This document shows positions 1-8,217 of a stretch of 64,000 nucleotides of DNA, one piece after another; the stretch's first letter is position 1, and every line of letters begins with the position of its first letter. The DNA lies in contig NZ_BSTM01000029.1 of NCBI RefSeq assembly GCF_030269515.1, forward strand, positions 22,662 to 86,661, written 5' to 3'. This DNA comes from Actinomadura sp. NBRC 104412 (GTDB lineage: Bacteria > Actinomycetota > Actinomycetes > Streptosporangiales > Streptosporangiaceae). Below the pieces are notes generated by a model. That model was not told where the DNA came from. It did not search any database and worked only from the letters and a program-made list of their open reading frames with translations. The translations under genes and the position numbers were made by a program.

Positions 1-17
1 CCCCGGCGGGGAACTGA
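1..17 (+). CDS. Possible 3' tail of an upstream gene
   Basis: A TGA at 15-17 closes a frame that would end in Pro-Ala-Gly-Asn, four bases before the transporter start at 22. In Liv-type loci the solute-binding protein gene often sits here. Only a few codons are visible, so the identity cannot be established from the sequence. Confidence 0.2.
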
Positions 18-21
18 CCCG

Positions 22-2709
22 ATGCCCGAGCTGATCGGCTACATCCTCAGCGGGCTGGTGTCCGGCGCCCTGTACGCGCTGCTCGCGTCGGGGCTGGTGC
101 TGGCCTACTCCGCCTCAGGGGTCTTCAACTTCGGCCACGGCGCGGTCGCGTTCCTCGGCGCCTTCGTCCTGTTCCAGCTCGTGGCCAGCCTGCACTGGCC
201 GGTGTGGCTGTCGGCGGTGACCGTGGTCGCCGTGGTCGGCGTCCTGCTGGGCTGGGCGCTGGCCCGGCTGATGTTCCACCGTCTGGCCGAGGCCGACGAG
301 ACCGGGCGGGTCGTGGGCACCATCAGCCTGCTGATCGCCCTGCCCGCGCTGGGCCTGTGGGGCGTCGAACGGCTGGTGGTCGACCTGGGGCTCGACCTGG
401 AGTCCGGGCACGACGTGGCCCGCGCGCCCGGGCTCGGCCCGTCCCCCACCCGGCACTGGACGCCGATGGAGGGCGTCGTCATCGACTCCAACCAGGTCGT
501 GATCCTGGCCCTGGCCGCGGTGACCGCGATGGCGCTGTGGCTCGTCCTGCACGGCACCAGGCTGGGCCTGTCGATGCGCGCCACCGTGGACCGCCGCGAG
601 CTGGCGTCCCTGCGCGGCGTCGACACCGACCGGACCACCACCACCGCCTGGATGCTGAGCGGCACCATCGCGGCGGTCGCGGGCATGGCGGCGGCGCCGG
701 TCCTCGGGCTCAGCGCCCGCGACTTCATCATGATCACGATGGTGTCGGCGACCGCGGCGATCCTGGGCGGGCTGCGCTCGATCCCGCTGGCGTTCGGCTG
801 CGGGCTCGCCCTCGGCGTCGTGCAGAACCTCGTCGCCGGGTACGCGACCTTCGCCCGGGACGTGCTGGGGTTCCGCACGGCCGTCCCGTTCTTCCTGCTG
901 TTCGCGCTGCTGTTCGTCATCAAGCCGGCGGGACGGGTCGCGGGGACCCGTGCCGAGGACGCGCCGCCGCCCGACCCGCTGGCGCACCTGGCGGGCCGGC
1001 GCCGCGCCCTGCCGTGGGGCGTGGCCGCCGCCCTGCTGGCCGCCTACATCACCCTCGCCGCCGGCGACTACGCCGCCGGCCTGATCGTCCAGGGCCTGGC
1101 CATGGCGATCGTCTTCATGTCGTTCACGATCGTCACCGGCATCGGCGGCATGGCCAACCTGGCGACGGCGGCGTTCGTGTCGGTGGCCGGCTGCACGGCG
1201 GGCCTTCTCCTGCACCACGGCTGGCCCCTGGCGCTCGCGCTGCTCGCCGCGGTCGTGGTGGCCACGGCGACGGGACTGCTGGTCGCGCTGCCCGCGCTGC
1301 GGCTCGGCGGGCTGATCCTCGCGCTGGCGACGCTGGCGCTCGCGCTGATCGGGGACTACCTGATCTTCCAGATCGAGGCGGTCGGCAATCTGCCCGCGGG
1401 CTGGACGATCCCGCGTCCCGCGCTCGGCCCGGTCGACCTGGCCGACGACCGTGTCTTCGCGCTGTGCCTGCTCGCCCTGGTCTGCGCGCTGGTGTGGATG
1501 GTCCGCAACCTGCCGCGGTCGCGGACCGGGCGCGCCGCGCTGGCGGTCAGGTCGGCCCCGGCCGCCGCCGTGATGACCGGTGTCTCGCTCGTCCGTGTCA
1601 AGCTGTCGCTGTTCGCCCTGGGCGCCGCCGTCGCCGGGCTGGGCGGCGTGCTGCTGGCGATGTACAACCAGCAGGTCATCGCCACCGACTTCACCGCCGT
1701 CGCCGGGTTCACCTGGTTCGCGATCGTCGTGGTCATGGGCGTGCGCAGCCCGGGGGCCGCGGTCCTGGCGGGCCTGTTCTTCGCCGTCTTCCCCGCCGTG
1801 CTCGGCGAGTACGTGAGCGAGTCGCCGCACCTGGCCGCCCTGCTCTTCGGCCTCGGCGGCATCGGCCTGGCCCGCAATCCGGACGGGGCGATGCACATGA
1901 TGGCCGGCCTGCGGTCACGGCTGCGGCGTGGGCCACGGCGCGGGCCACGGTCTCCCGTTCGGGCCGCGGACCCTCCCGCAACGCCCTCCCCTGACGGCCT
2001 CGCCCTGCTGGACGTGCGGGGCCTGGTGGCCGGATACGGCTCAGGCCAGGTCCTGCACGGCATCGACCTGCGCGTGGAGGAGGGCCGCTGCATCACCCTG
2101 CTGGGACCCAACGGAGCCGGCAAGTCCACACTCTGCCGCTGCCTGGCCGGCACGCTGCCGTCCTCCGGCGGGCGCACGTACCTGGACGGCCGGGACGTCA
2201 CCGGCTGGAGCGTCCCCCGCCGCACCCGCGCGGGCCTGCTGCTCGTACCCGAGGGCCGTGGCGTGTTCCCGGGGCTGACCACCGACGAGAACCTGCGGGT
2301 CCGGCTGCCGGACGCGGCCGACCGCGACCGCGTCTACGACCGCTTCGCCCGGCTGGCGCAGCGCCGCGCCCAGCCCGCCGGGGTGCTGTCGGGCGGCGAG
2401 CAGCAGATCCTCGCGCTCGCGCCGCTGCTCGTCCGCCCGCCCCGGGTCCTGGTCGCCGACGAGCCGTCGCTCGGGCTGGCCCCGCTGATCGTGGAGGAGA
2501 TCCTGGAGTTGTTCCGCGAGCTCAAGAAGCGGGGGACGGCCATCCTGCTCACCGCCGAGAAGCCCGGGGAGGCGCTGCGGGTCGCCGACACCGTCGCCGT
2601 CCTGCGCGGCGGGACGATCATCTGGTCGGGCCCGTCCGCCGAGGCCGACCCCGGCCGTCTCGCGGACGCCTATCTCGGCCTGGCCGGGGCGAAGGAGGCC
2701 GGGCGATGA
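22..2709 (+). CDS. Liv-type ABC transporter: permease-permease-ATPase fusion
   Basis: Membrane core of a branched-chain amino-acid-type (HAAT) ABC importer in which three usually separate subunits form one 895-residue chain. Residues about 1-300 are LivH-like and 330-615 LivM-like multi-spanning permeases; 650-895 are a LivF-like ATPase with Walker A GPNGAGKST (near 695), signature LSGGEQQ and Walker B VLVADEPSLGLAP. An Arg/Pro-rich linker (about 620-650) joins the second permease to the ATPase. The ATG follows a GGGGA Shine-Dalgarno, and the stop overlaps the next start (ATGA), so the second ATPase is translationally coupled. Family substrates include Leu/Ile/Val, amides, urea and aromatic acids; the actual substrate is unknown. 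The catabolic genes downstream suggest a carbon-source importer (inference). Confidence 0.9.
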   Translation: MPELIGYILSGLVSGALYALLASGLVLAYSASGVFNFGHGAVAFLGAFVLFQLVASLHWPVWLSAVTVVAVVGVLLGWALARLMFHRLAEADETGRVVGTISLLIALPALGLWGVERLVVDLGLDLESGHDVARAPGLGPSPTRHWTPMEGVVIDSNQVVILALAAVTAMALWLVLHGTRLGLSMRATVDRRELASLRGVDTDRTTTTAWMLSGTIAAVAGMAAAPVLGLSARDFIMITMVSATAAILGGLRSIPLAFGCGLALGVVQNLVAGYATFARDVLGFRTAVPFFLLFALLFVIKPAGRVAGTRAEDAPPPDPLAHLAGRRRALPWGVAAALLAAYITLAAGDYAAGLIVQGLAMAIVFMSFTIVTGIGGMANLATAAFVSVAGCTAGLLLHHGWPLALALLAAVVVATATGLLVALPALRLGGLILALATLALALIGDYLIFQIEAVGNLPAGWTIPRPALGPVDLADDRVFALCLLALVCALVWMVRNLPRSRTGRAALAVRSAPAAAVMTGVSLVRVKLSLFALGAAVAGLGGVLLAMYNQQVIATDFTAVAGFTWFAIVVVMGVRSPGAAVLAGLFFAVFPAVLGEYVSESPHLAALLFGLGGIGLARNPDGAMHMMAGLRSRLRRGPRRGPRSPVRAADPPATPSPDGLALLDVRGLVAGYGSGQVLHGIDLRVEEGRCITLLGPNGAGKSTLCRCLAGTLPSSGGRTYLDGRDVTGWSVPRRTRAGLLLVPEGRGVFPGLTTDENLRVRLPDAADRDRVYDRFARLAQRRAQPAGVLSGGEQQILALAPLLVRPPRVLVADEPSLGLAPLIVEEILELFRELKKRGTAILLTAEKPGEALRVADTVAVLRGGTIIWSGPSAEADPGRLADAYLGLAGAKEAGR

Positions 2710-3491
2710 CCCCTGCCCTCACCGTGGAGGACGTCCATGTGCGGTTCGGCGGCGTGCACGCGCTGCGCGGAGTCTCCCTCCAGGTCGCGGAGGGGGAGGT
2801 CCACGGGCTGATCGGGCCCAACGGGGCGGGCAAGAGCGTCCTGTTCGACGTGGTCTGCGGGCTGCGCCGTCCCGCCTCCGGACGGGTGCTGATCGGCGGC
2901 ACGGACGTGACCGGCGAGGCCGCCCTGCGGCGCGCCCGCAGAGGGCTGCGGCGCACGTTCCAGGTCCCGCAGGTCTTCGCGCCGCTCACCGTGATGGAGA
3001 ACCTGCTCGTCCCGCAGGAATGCCGGGACACCGGCCTGGCCGCCGACCTGCTGGCCCTTCCCCGCTCGCGGCGCAGGGAGAGGGAACGCCGGGAACGCGC
3101 CGAAGAGGTGCTGCGCCGGTGCGGTCTGGAGGACGTCCGGGACCGGTACGCGGGCTCGCTGCCGATCGGCCCCGCGCGGTCCCTGGAGATCGCCCGCGCG
3201 CTGACCGTCGAGTCCCGCCTGCTCCTGCTGGACGAGCCGTGCTCGGGCATGGACCAGGCGAGCACCGACGTCGTGGTCCGCACGATCGAGGGGCTGGCGG
3301 GCTCGGCCACGAGCGTGCTGCTCGTCGAGCACGACGTCTCGTTCGTGATGCGCCTGTGCGACCGCGTCACCGTCCTCGACATGGGCAGGACCCTGGCCGC
3401 CGGCACCCCCGCGGAGATCGCCGCGGATCAACGGGTCCGCGCCGCCTATCTGGGACGGCCCGCGGCGCAGGGTCCTCCCGTGCCCGGATGA
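2706..3491 (+). CDS. Liv-type ABC transporter ATP-binding protein (LivG-like)
   Basis: 261-residue cytoplasmic ATPase that would pair with the LivF-like domain of the preceding fusion to energise import. Visible motifs: Walker A GPNGAGKS (about residues 37-44), Walker B LLLLDEPCSGMD and the H-loop in VEHDVSFV. The signature segment reads LPIGPARSLEIARAL, where LivG proteins usually have LPYGxQRxxEIARAL, so the signature Gly is kept but the following Gln is lost. Its ATG overlaps the stop of the fusion gene by four bases, indicating a single operon. Substrate unknown. Confidence 0.9.
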   Translation: MTPALTVEDVHVRFGGVHALRGVSLQVAEGEVHGLIGPNGAGKSVLFDVVCGLRRPASGRVLIGGTDVTGEAALRRARRGLRRTFQVPQVFAPLTVMENLLVPQECRDTGLAADLLALPRSRRRERERRERAEEVLRRCGLEDVRDRYAGSLPIGPARSLEIARALTVESRLLLLDEPCSGMDQASTDVVVRTIEGLAGSATSVLLVEHDVSFVMRLCDRVTVLDMGRTLAAGTPAEIAADQRVRAAYLGRPAAQGPPVPG

Positions 3492-3540
3492 TCGACGCGC
3501 CCGCTTCTCGGGGGTCGTGTGGCGCAGTACGGTCGCTGGC

Positions 3541-4590
3541 ATGGCCGCCTCCCCCGAACCCCCGGGCATCGACACCGAACGCGTCGGACGCTGGCTGGCG
3601 TCCCATGTGGACGGGCTCACCGGGCCGGTCTCCTTCGCGCTGGTCTCCGGTGGCCGGTCCAACCTGACCTATCGCGTCACCGACGCGGCGGGCGCGGAGT
3701 ACGCGCTGCGCCGGCCCCCGCTGGGCGGGGTGCTGGAGACCGCGCACGACATGGGCCGCGAGTGGCGGTTCGTCTCGGCGCTCGCCGGGACGGGCGTTCC
3801 GGTGGCGCCCCCGCTGGCGTACTGCGAGGACACCTCGGTCACGGGCGCCCCGTTCTACGTGACGGGCTTCGTGGACGGGCTCGTCCTCGCCGACCCCGCG
3901 TCCGCGCTGCGGCTGGAGCCCCCGGCGCGCGGGCGGGCCGCGAGGAACCTCGTCGAGGTGCTGGTCGCGCTGCACGACGTCGACCCGTACAAGGCCGGGC
4001 TCGGCGATCTGGTGCGCCGCACCGGGTACGCCGAACGGCAACTGCGGCGCTGGCGGCACCAGGCACGGCAGTCGGGCGCCGCCGAGCTGCCGTTGCTGGA
4101 CGAGGTGCACGACCTGCTGGCGGCCCGCGTCCCCGCGCAGGCCGGCGGCATCGTGCACGGCGACTACCGGCCCGGGAACCTGGCGTTCGGCCCGGACGGC
4201 ACGGTACGCGCGGTGTTCGACTGGGAACTGGCGACCTCGGGCGATCCGCTGGCCGACCTCGGCTACCTGGTGGCGTCCTGGCAGGAGCCGGACGATGGCG
4301 ACGACCCGTCCCCGCCGGGTCCCACCACCGTGCCCGGGTTCGGGACGCGTGAGCAGGTCGTCGCCCGCTACGCGCGGCTGTCCGGACGTGACGTGTCGGA
4401 CGTCCCGTACTGGGTGGCGTTCGCGCGGTGGCGGTTGGCGTGCATCAGCGCCGGTGTCCGCGCCCGCTATCTGGCCGGTCACATGGCCGACGACGGTTAC
4501 CGCGAGGAGGCCGAGGCCCGTGCCGCAGTGGGCGTCCGCCTGGCCGAGGCGGCACGGGACGCGCTGGGCGGCGTCATTTCAGATGGTTGA
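3541..4590 (+). CDS. APH/ACAD10-like phosphotransferase family protein
   Basis: 349-residue protein of the aminoglycoside-phosphotransferase-like kinase fold. The catalytic loop HGDYRPGN (about residues 206-213) and the metal-binding VFDWELA are intact, so it is probably an active small-molecule kinase. Actinobacterial members usually lie in lipid, steroid or xenobiotic catabolic clusters and are related to the kinase domain of human ACAD10/11; aminoglycoside resistance is not implied. A GTG eight codons upstream (3517) is in frame, but the ATG at 3541 matches the family N-terminus better. It starts 50 bases after the ABC ATPase and precedes the Fe-S assembly gene on the same strand. Substrate unknown. 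Confidence 0.8.
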   Translation: MAASPEPPGIDTERVGRWLASHVDGLTGPVSFALVSGGRSNLTYRVTDAAGAEYALRRPPLGGVLETAHDMGREWRFVSALAGTGVPVAPPLAYCEDTSVTGAPFYVTGFVDGLVLADPASALRLEPPARGRAARNLVEVLVALHDVDPYKAGLGDLVRRTGYAERQLRRWRHQARQSGAAELPLLDEVHDLLAARVPAQAGGIVHGDYRPGNLAFGPDGTVRAVFDWELATSGDPLADLGYLVASWQEPDDGDDPSPPGPTTVPGFGTREQVVARYARLSGRDVSDVPYWVAFARWRLACISAGVRARYLAGHMADDGYREEAEARAAVGVRLAEAARDALGGVISDG

Positions 4591-4637
4591 AATCTCGATG
4601 TCTTTCTCGGGGACCGAACGCGGTTCATGATGGCGGC

Positions 4638-5048
4638 ATGGCCGATGTGCCCTCAGATGTGCCGCTGTGGGCGGCGAACGCCCTTGGTGACGTCTATGAC
4701 CCATGCTGCCGTGAAAAAGGGATTTCCGTCCTGGACATGGGGCTGGTGCGCTCCGCCCGCCTCGACGGGGGACGGGCCCGGATCGAGCTGCTGCTCACCA
4801 CCGGGTGGTGCCCGTTCGCGAGCGCGCTGCTGACCGAGATACGTGACCGGGTGGCGGCACAGCCGGGCGTGACCGACGCCGAGGTCGAGGTGGTCTGGGA
4901 CGAGGCGTGGACCACCGACCGCCTCTCGCCCAAGGCCGCGTCCGCCCTGCGCTTCCTCCCGGCCCCCGCCGAGATCGGCGACCGGGACGCCTACCTCGAC
5001 GCGCACCGGCCCCGCACCGTCCAGGCCCGGAAGGAGCCCCCGCCATGA
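4638..5048 (+). CDS. MIP18/PaaD-like (DUF59) Fe-S cluster assembly protein
   Basis: 136-residue cytoplasmic protein of the MIP18 (DUF59) fold. Recognisable features are the N-terminal helix with VYDPCCREKGISVLDMGLV, the TTGWCPF segment containing the conserved reactive Cys, and the downstream VEVVWDEAWTTDRLS block. Family members help deliver Fe-S clusters (for example PaaD, SufT). The ATG at 4638 gives the usual length. Its stop overlaps the amidohydrolase ATG (ATGA), so the two are co-translated and probably act together. This pairing with an amidohydrolase is, to my knowledge, also seen in actinobacterial propane monooxygenase (prm/mim) operons, but no monooxygenase is present here. Confidence 0.8.
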   Translation: MADVPSDVPLWAANALGDVYDPCCREKGISVLDMGLVRSARLDGGRARIELLLTTGWCPFASALLTEIRDRVAAQPGVTDAEVEVVWDEAWTTDRLSPKAASALRFLPAPAEIGDRDAYLDAHRPRTVQARKEPPP

Positions 5049-6049
5049 TCGACGACGCGTTCGTGTTCGACGGTGTCGCCCACGTGTTCAACTTCGAGAA
5101 GAAGAACGCGTTCGGCACGCCCGGGGAGATGTTCTCCAACCACCTCTACGCCTTCCACAACGCGCTCACCCCCGACGACAAGCCCAAGCTGCCGCCGGAG
5201 GAGTTCCTGCGCGAGTGGACGGTGCCCGACATCCACCAGATGGTCTACGAGGAGTCCGACACGGACATGCTCGTGGCCATGCCGCTGCCGCTCACCGACC
5301 TCTACCACGACGGGCTGTCCCCCTGGGAGCGGTGCGCGGACCTCGCCGCCCGCGACCCGGACCGCACCATCTTCTGGGGCTCGGTCAACCCGCTCGAAGG
5401 CCGCCGCGCGCTCGACCTCATGGAACGGCAGGTCGGCGAGTTCGGCGCGCGCGCGTTCAAGTTCTACAACGTCCGCTACGACTACGGGTCGCCCTACCCG
5501 TGGCGGATGGACGACCCGCAGGTGGCGTTCCCGATCTTCGAGAAGGCCCAGCAACTCGGCGTGAACCTCATCGGCGTCCACAAGGGCGTGCCGCTCGGCC
5601 CGCAGCCCATCGAGCACACCCAGACCTGGGACATGGACGGGGCCGCGGCCAACTTCCCCGACCTGAACTTCGTCATCTTCCATGTCGGCCTGCCGTTCCT
5701 CGACGAGACCTGCTGGCAGCTCATCCGCTACCCGAACCTGTACGCCTCGCTCGCCGCGACCATCAACTTCGTGGTGCGCGCCCCGCGGATGTTCGCCGAG
5801 ATCCTGGGCAAGCTGCTGTTCTGGTGCGGCGAGGACAAGATCGTGTACGGCTCGGAGGCGCCGATCTTCCACCCGCAGTGGGCGCTGAGGGCGTTCATGG
5901 ACTTCCAGATCCCGCAGGACCTGTGCGACGGCTACGGCTACCCGCAGCTGACCGACCAGGCCAAGCGGAAGATCCTCGGCGAGAACCTGCTGCGCCTGCA
6001 CGGCATGGACGTGGAGGAGACCAAGGCCCGCCTGGGCCGCCGCCGCTAA
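5045..6049 (+). CDS. Amidohydrolase family 2 protein
   Basis: 334-residue TIM-barrel metal-dependent hydrolase or decarboxylase of the amidohydrolase-2 (ACMSD-like) group. Visible elements are the N-terminal metal-binding strand FDGVAHVFNF, GVHKG, VIFHVG and the late YGSEAP motif holding the catalytic acid region. The N-terminal HxH is degenerate (one His), which is seen in some members tied to monooxygenase operons. It is translationally coupled to the MIP18-like gene and overlaps the convergent metG stop codon by four bases. Its substrate is unknown; a role in maturation or in hydrolysis of a catabolic intermediate are both possible. Confidence 0.8.
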   Translation: MIDDAFVFDGVAHVFNFEKKNAFGTPGEMFSNHLYAFHNALTPDDKPKLPPEEFLREWTVPDIHQMVYEESDTDMLVAMPLPLTDLYHDGLSPWERCADLAARDPDRTIFWGSVNPLEGRRALDLMERQVGEFGARAFKFYNVRYDYGSPYPWRMDDPQVAFPIFEKAQQLGVNLIGVHKGVPLGPQPIEHTQTWDMDGAAANFPDLNFVIFHVGLPFLDETCWQLIRYPNLYASLAATINFVVRAPRMFAEILGKLLFWCGEDKIVYGSEAPIFHPQWALRAFMDFQIPQDLCDGYGYPQLTDQAKRKILGENLLRLHGMDVEETKARLGRRR

Positions 6050-7545
6050 CCCTTCGTGGCGCCGAGGCGGCGGAACGGCGGGGCGGGCGCGGGCAGCCGT
6101 CCGTCCACGGCCGAGCACTGGCGGGCGACGCGGCCGGCCGCGTCCGGGAGGAAGGGCTCCAGCAGCCCGCCGACCGCCCGGCACGCCCCGATGAGCGCGA
6201 CCAGCACGGCGTCCAGGTGGTCCCGCGGCCCCGTCTTGGCAATCTCCCAGGGGCGGACGCTTTCGATGAAGCGGTTGGCCTCGTCGACCACGTCCCGCAC
6301 CGCGCCGGTCGCCCGCCGGAAGTCCACGTCCTCCACCGCATCGGCGACCAGGCCGGGCGCCCGCCGGATCGCCTCGTCCAGCCCTTCCGCGGTCGCCGCC
6401 TCGGCCTCGGGCACCACGCCGTCGCGGTAACGGTGGATCAGCGTGACGACGCGATGGACGAGGTTCCCGACGCCGTTGGCCAGCTCGTCGTCGGCACGGT
6501 CGACGAGTCGTTCCGGCGTGAAGTCGGCGTCCCCCACCCGGGGCACCTCACGCAGCAGCCACCAGCGGACCGCGTCCGTGCCGTACCGCTCGACGAGCCC
6601 GGCCGGGTCGAGCGTCACGCCACCGGACTTGCTCAGCTTCCGGCCTCCCACCGTGAGGTAGTCGTGCACCAGGAGGTCGGTCGGCAGCGGCTCACCGGCC
6701 GACAGCAGCATCGCCGGCCAGTAGACGGCGTGGAACCGGAGAACCCCCTTGCCGAGCAGGTGGACGCGCCGGTCGGCGCCCGTCCACCAGCGCTCGTAAT
6801 CGTCGCCGCCGGTGCCGTATCCGAGGGCGTTCACGTAGTTGGTCAGCGCCTCCCACCACACATAGATGACCTGGGTGGGGTCGCCGGGAACGGGAAGGCC
6901 CCAGCCGCGCGCCCGTTCGGACGAGCGGGACACCGAGAAGTCCTCCAGCCCGCCCGCGATGAAGGACAGCACCTCGTTGCGCCGGCCCGCGGGTTCGATG
7001 CGCAACGCTTCCGACTCCACGAGCTCGTACAGCCGGTCGGTATAACGCGACAGGCGGAAGAACCAGTTCTCCTCCGAGATCCGCTGCGGCACGGTGTCAT
7101 GCTCGGGACAGCGGCCGCCGGCGAGCTCGGCATCCGCATAGAACTGCTCGCATTGGACGCAATACAGCCCCTCGTACTGCTTGCGGTACAGATCTCCCGC
7201 GTCGGCGCAGGCCCGCCAGAACCGCTCGGCCCCGGCCCGGTGGCGCGGGTCGCGGCTGGTACGGATGACGTCGTCCACCGACAGCGACAGCGGCCCCGCC
7301 AGGCCGAGGAACGCGGCGGCGTTGGTGTCCACGAATTCCTGGACGCCGACGCCCGCGGCCTCCGCCGCCAGCACGTTCTTCAGCGCGTTCTCATCGGTGC
7401 CGGTCTGGAACCTGACGCGGTCGCCGATCCGCCGATGGTGCCGGGCGAGCACGTCCGCCTGCACGAGCTCCAGCGCGAACCCCAGATGGGGACGCGCGTT
7501 CACATAAGGGATCGTGGTGGTGATGTAGATGTGCGGCGCGGTCAT
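6046..7545 (-). CDS. metG: Methionyl-tRNA synthetase
   Basis: 499-residue class I synthetase charging tRNA-Met in the cytoplasm. The HIGH-type signature is in PYVNARPHLGFA (residues 13-24), a zinc knuckle is formed by Cys129, Cys132, Cys146 and His149, and the KMSKS loop is KLSKS (303-307). The chain ends after the anticodon-binding helical domain and has no C-terminal tRNA-binding extension, so it is a compact form. The ATG follows GGAGG (7551-7555). Whether this is the only metG or a second copy cannot be told from the window. The long structured leader with a Met-rich upstream peptide suggests feedback by Met-tRNA supply. It converges on the amidohydrolase with a four-base stop overlap. 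Confidence 0.95.
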   Translation of the reverse strand: MTAPHIYITTTIPYVNARPHLGFALELVQADVLARHHRRIGDRVRFQTGTDENALKNVLAAEAAGVGVQEFVDTNAAAFLGLAGPLSLSVDDVIRTSRDPRHRAGAERFWRACADAGDLYRKQYEGLYCVQCEQFYADAELAGGRCPEHDTVPQRISEENWFFRLSRYTDRLYELVESEALRIEPAGRRNEVLSFIAGGLEDFSVSRSSERARGWGLPVPGDPTQVIYVWWEALTNYVNALGYGTGGDDYERWWTGADRRVHLLGKGVLRFHAVYWPAMLLSAGEPLPTDLLVHDYLTVGGRKLSKSGGVTLDPAGLVERYGTDAVRWWLLREVPRVGDADFTPERLVDRADDELANGVGNLVHRVVTLIHRYRDGVVPEAEAATAEGLDEAIRRAPGLVADAVEDVDFRRATGAVRDVVDEANRFIESVRPWEIAKTGPRDHLDAVLVALIGACRAVGGLLEPFLPDAAGRVARQCSAVDGRLPAPAPPFRRLGATKG

Positions 7546-7560
7546 GGAAACCTCCAGTAC

Positions 7561-7658
7561 GCCCCTGGGGCCTTCGACCGCGGAAATGAATCGAGGCCCC
7601 GGTGCAGGGCCTCGGATCGGAAACGTCCGTGCAGCGTCAGCGGCCCCGCGAAGGGGCC
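7561..7658 (-). promoter_or_regulatory. Candidate attenuator: competing hairpins in metG leader
   Basis: The leader of metG holds several GGCCCC/GGGGCC-type arms that can pair in mutually exclusive ways. Hairpin 1 pairs 7653-7658 with 7642-7647 and begins on the last base of the second of two adjacent Met codons in the leader peptide. Hairpin 2 pairs 7607-7613 with 7593-7599 (7 bp). Hairpin 3 pairs 7591-7600 with 7567-7577 (10 bp, one bulge) and reuses the 3' arm of hairpin 2. A small hairpin 4 (7567-7571 with 7561-7565) in turn reuses the 3' arm of hairpin 3. The metG ribosome site (7551-7555) lies just beyond. There is no U-tract, so control would be Rho-dependent or translational. Confidence 0.55.
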
Positions 7659-7684
7659 ATCATCGTGCACGCGAACGAGTTCAT
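7637..7684 (-). CDS. Met-rich leader peptide of metG
   Basis: Fifteen-codon open frame reading MNSFACTMMAPSRGR then TGA, on the metG strand and 91 bases upstream of its start. Met codons fall at the start and as an adjacent pair (7658-7663) directly before hairpin 1 of the leader. An in-frame ATG also lies at 7691-7693. The sequence TAGCAT at 7692-7697 fits an actinobacterial -10 box and would place the first transcript base on the A of the ATG at 7684, giving a leaderless start. This resembles amino-acid attenuation peptides such as the leaderless Cys peptides of mycobacteria. Expression is not proven. Confidence 0.5.
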   Translation of the reverse strand: MNSFACTMMAPSRGR

Positions 7685-7691
7685 GCCCCCC

Positions 7692-7697
7692 ATGCTA
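7692..7697 (-). promoter_or_regulatory. Candidate -10 box for metG transcript
   Basis: Read on the minus strand, TAGCAT matches TAnnnT and is followed by seven bases and then the ATG at 7684. No convincing -35 lies at 16-18 bases; a TTGAGA is present but 22 bases upstream. Confidence 0.4.
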
Positions 7698-7800
7698 ACC
7701 GCCGCTCGGCTCTGCCACATCTCAATTGGACGGGCAGGCCGGACGCGCGCCGGCGACCACCGCGTGATGATCGCCGGCGCGCGTCCTCCAGACTGGTGCC

Positions 7801-8217
7801 ATGCCCAAACGCTCGTCCCGGCCGTGCCCGTGCGGCCTTCCCGCCACCTACCAGGACTGCTGCGGACGCCTGCACCGCGGCGAGTCCCGCGCCAAGACCG
7901 CCGAAGTGCTGATGCGCTCCCGCTACAGCGCCTTCGCCGTCCGGGACGCCGCGTACCTGCTGGCCACCTGGCACCCCGCCACCCGCCCGTCCCGCATCAC
8001 TTTCGAACCGGGCCTGAGCTGGCAGCGACTGGACATCGTCCACACCAAGGAAGGCAGCCCCTTCCACACCCGGGGAACGGTCGAGTTCCGCGCCCATTAC
8101 CTCCAGCGCGGCCGTCGATCGGAACTCCACGAGACCAGCCGCTTCATCAGGCACAACGGCGCCTGGGTGTACCTCAGGGGCTCATCCGCCGTCCCGTCAC
8201 CGGAGGAGCCGACCTGA
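7801..8217 (+). CDS. YchJ-family SEC-C motif protein (UPF0225)
   Basis: 138-residue protein of the YchJ family. The N-terminal SEC-C-type zinc motif is visible as CPCG (residues 9-12) with DCCGRLHRGE following, then the YchJ core with LMRSRYSAFAVRDAAYLLATW and RGTVEFRAHY, an NTF2-like fold. Family function is unclear; E. coli YchJ is uncharacterised. The ATG lies 108 bases from the divergent metG leader peptide. Its TGA overlaps the next ATG (TGATG), coupling it to a short unknown ORF. Confidence 0.85.
   Translation: MPKRSSRPCPCGLPATYQDCCGRLHRGESRAKTAEVLMRSRYSAFAVRDAAYLLATWHPATRPSRITFEPGLSWQRLDIVHTKEGSPFHTRGTVEFRAHYLQRGRRSELHETSRFIRHNGAWVYLRGSSAVPSPEEPT

Noticed and set aside
115..1896. 593-codon minus-strand open frame opposite the Liv fusion gene
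   Set aside because: Its product is rich in Arg, Gly, Asp, Gln and His without any domain, as expected from the antisense of a GC-rich gene; the plus-strand transporter explains the region.
5215..7698. 827-codon plus-strand frame spanning the amidohydrolase and metG
   Set aside because: It crosses two well-supported genes on different strands and yields low-complexity Arg/Pro/Gly/Ala sequence.
7546..7700. T-box riboswitch in the metG leader
   Set aside because: The conserved T-box sequence (GGGTGGNACCGCG type) is absent; the peptide-and-hairpin layout explains the leader better.
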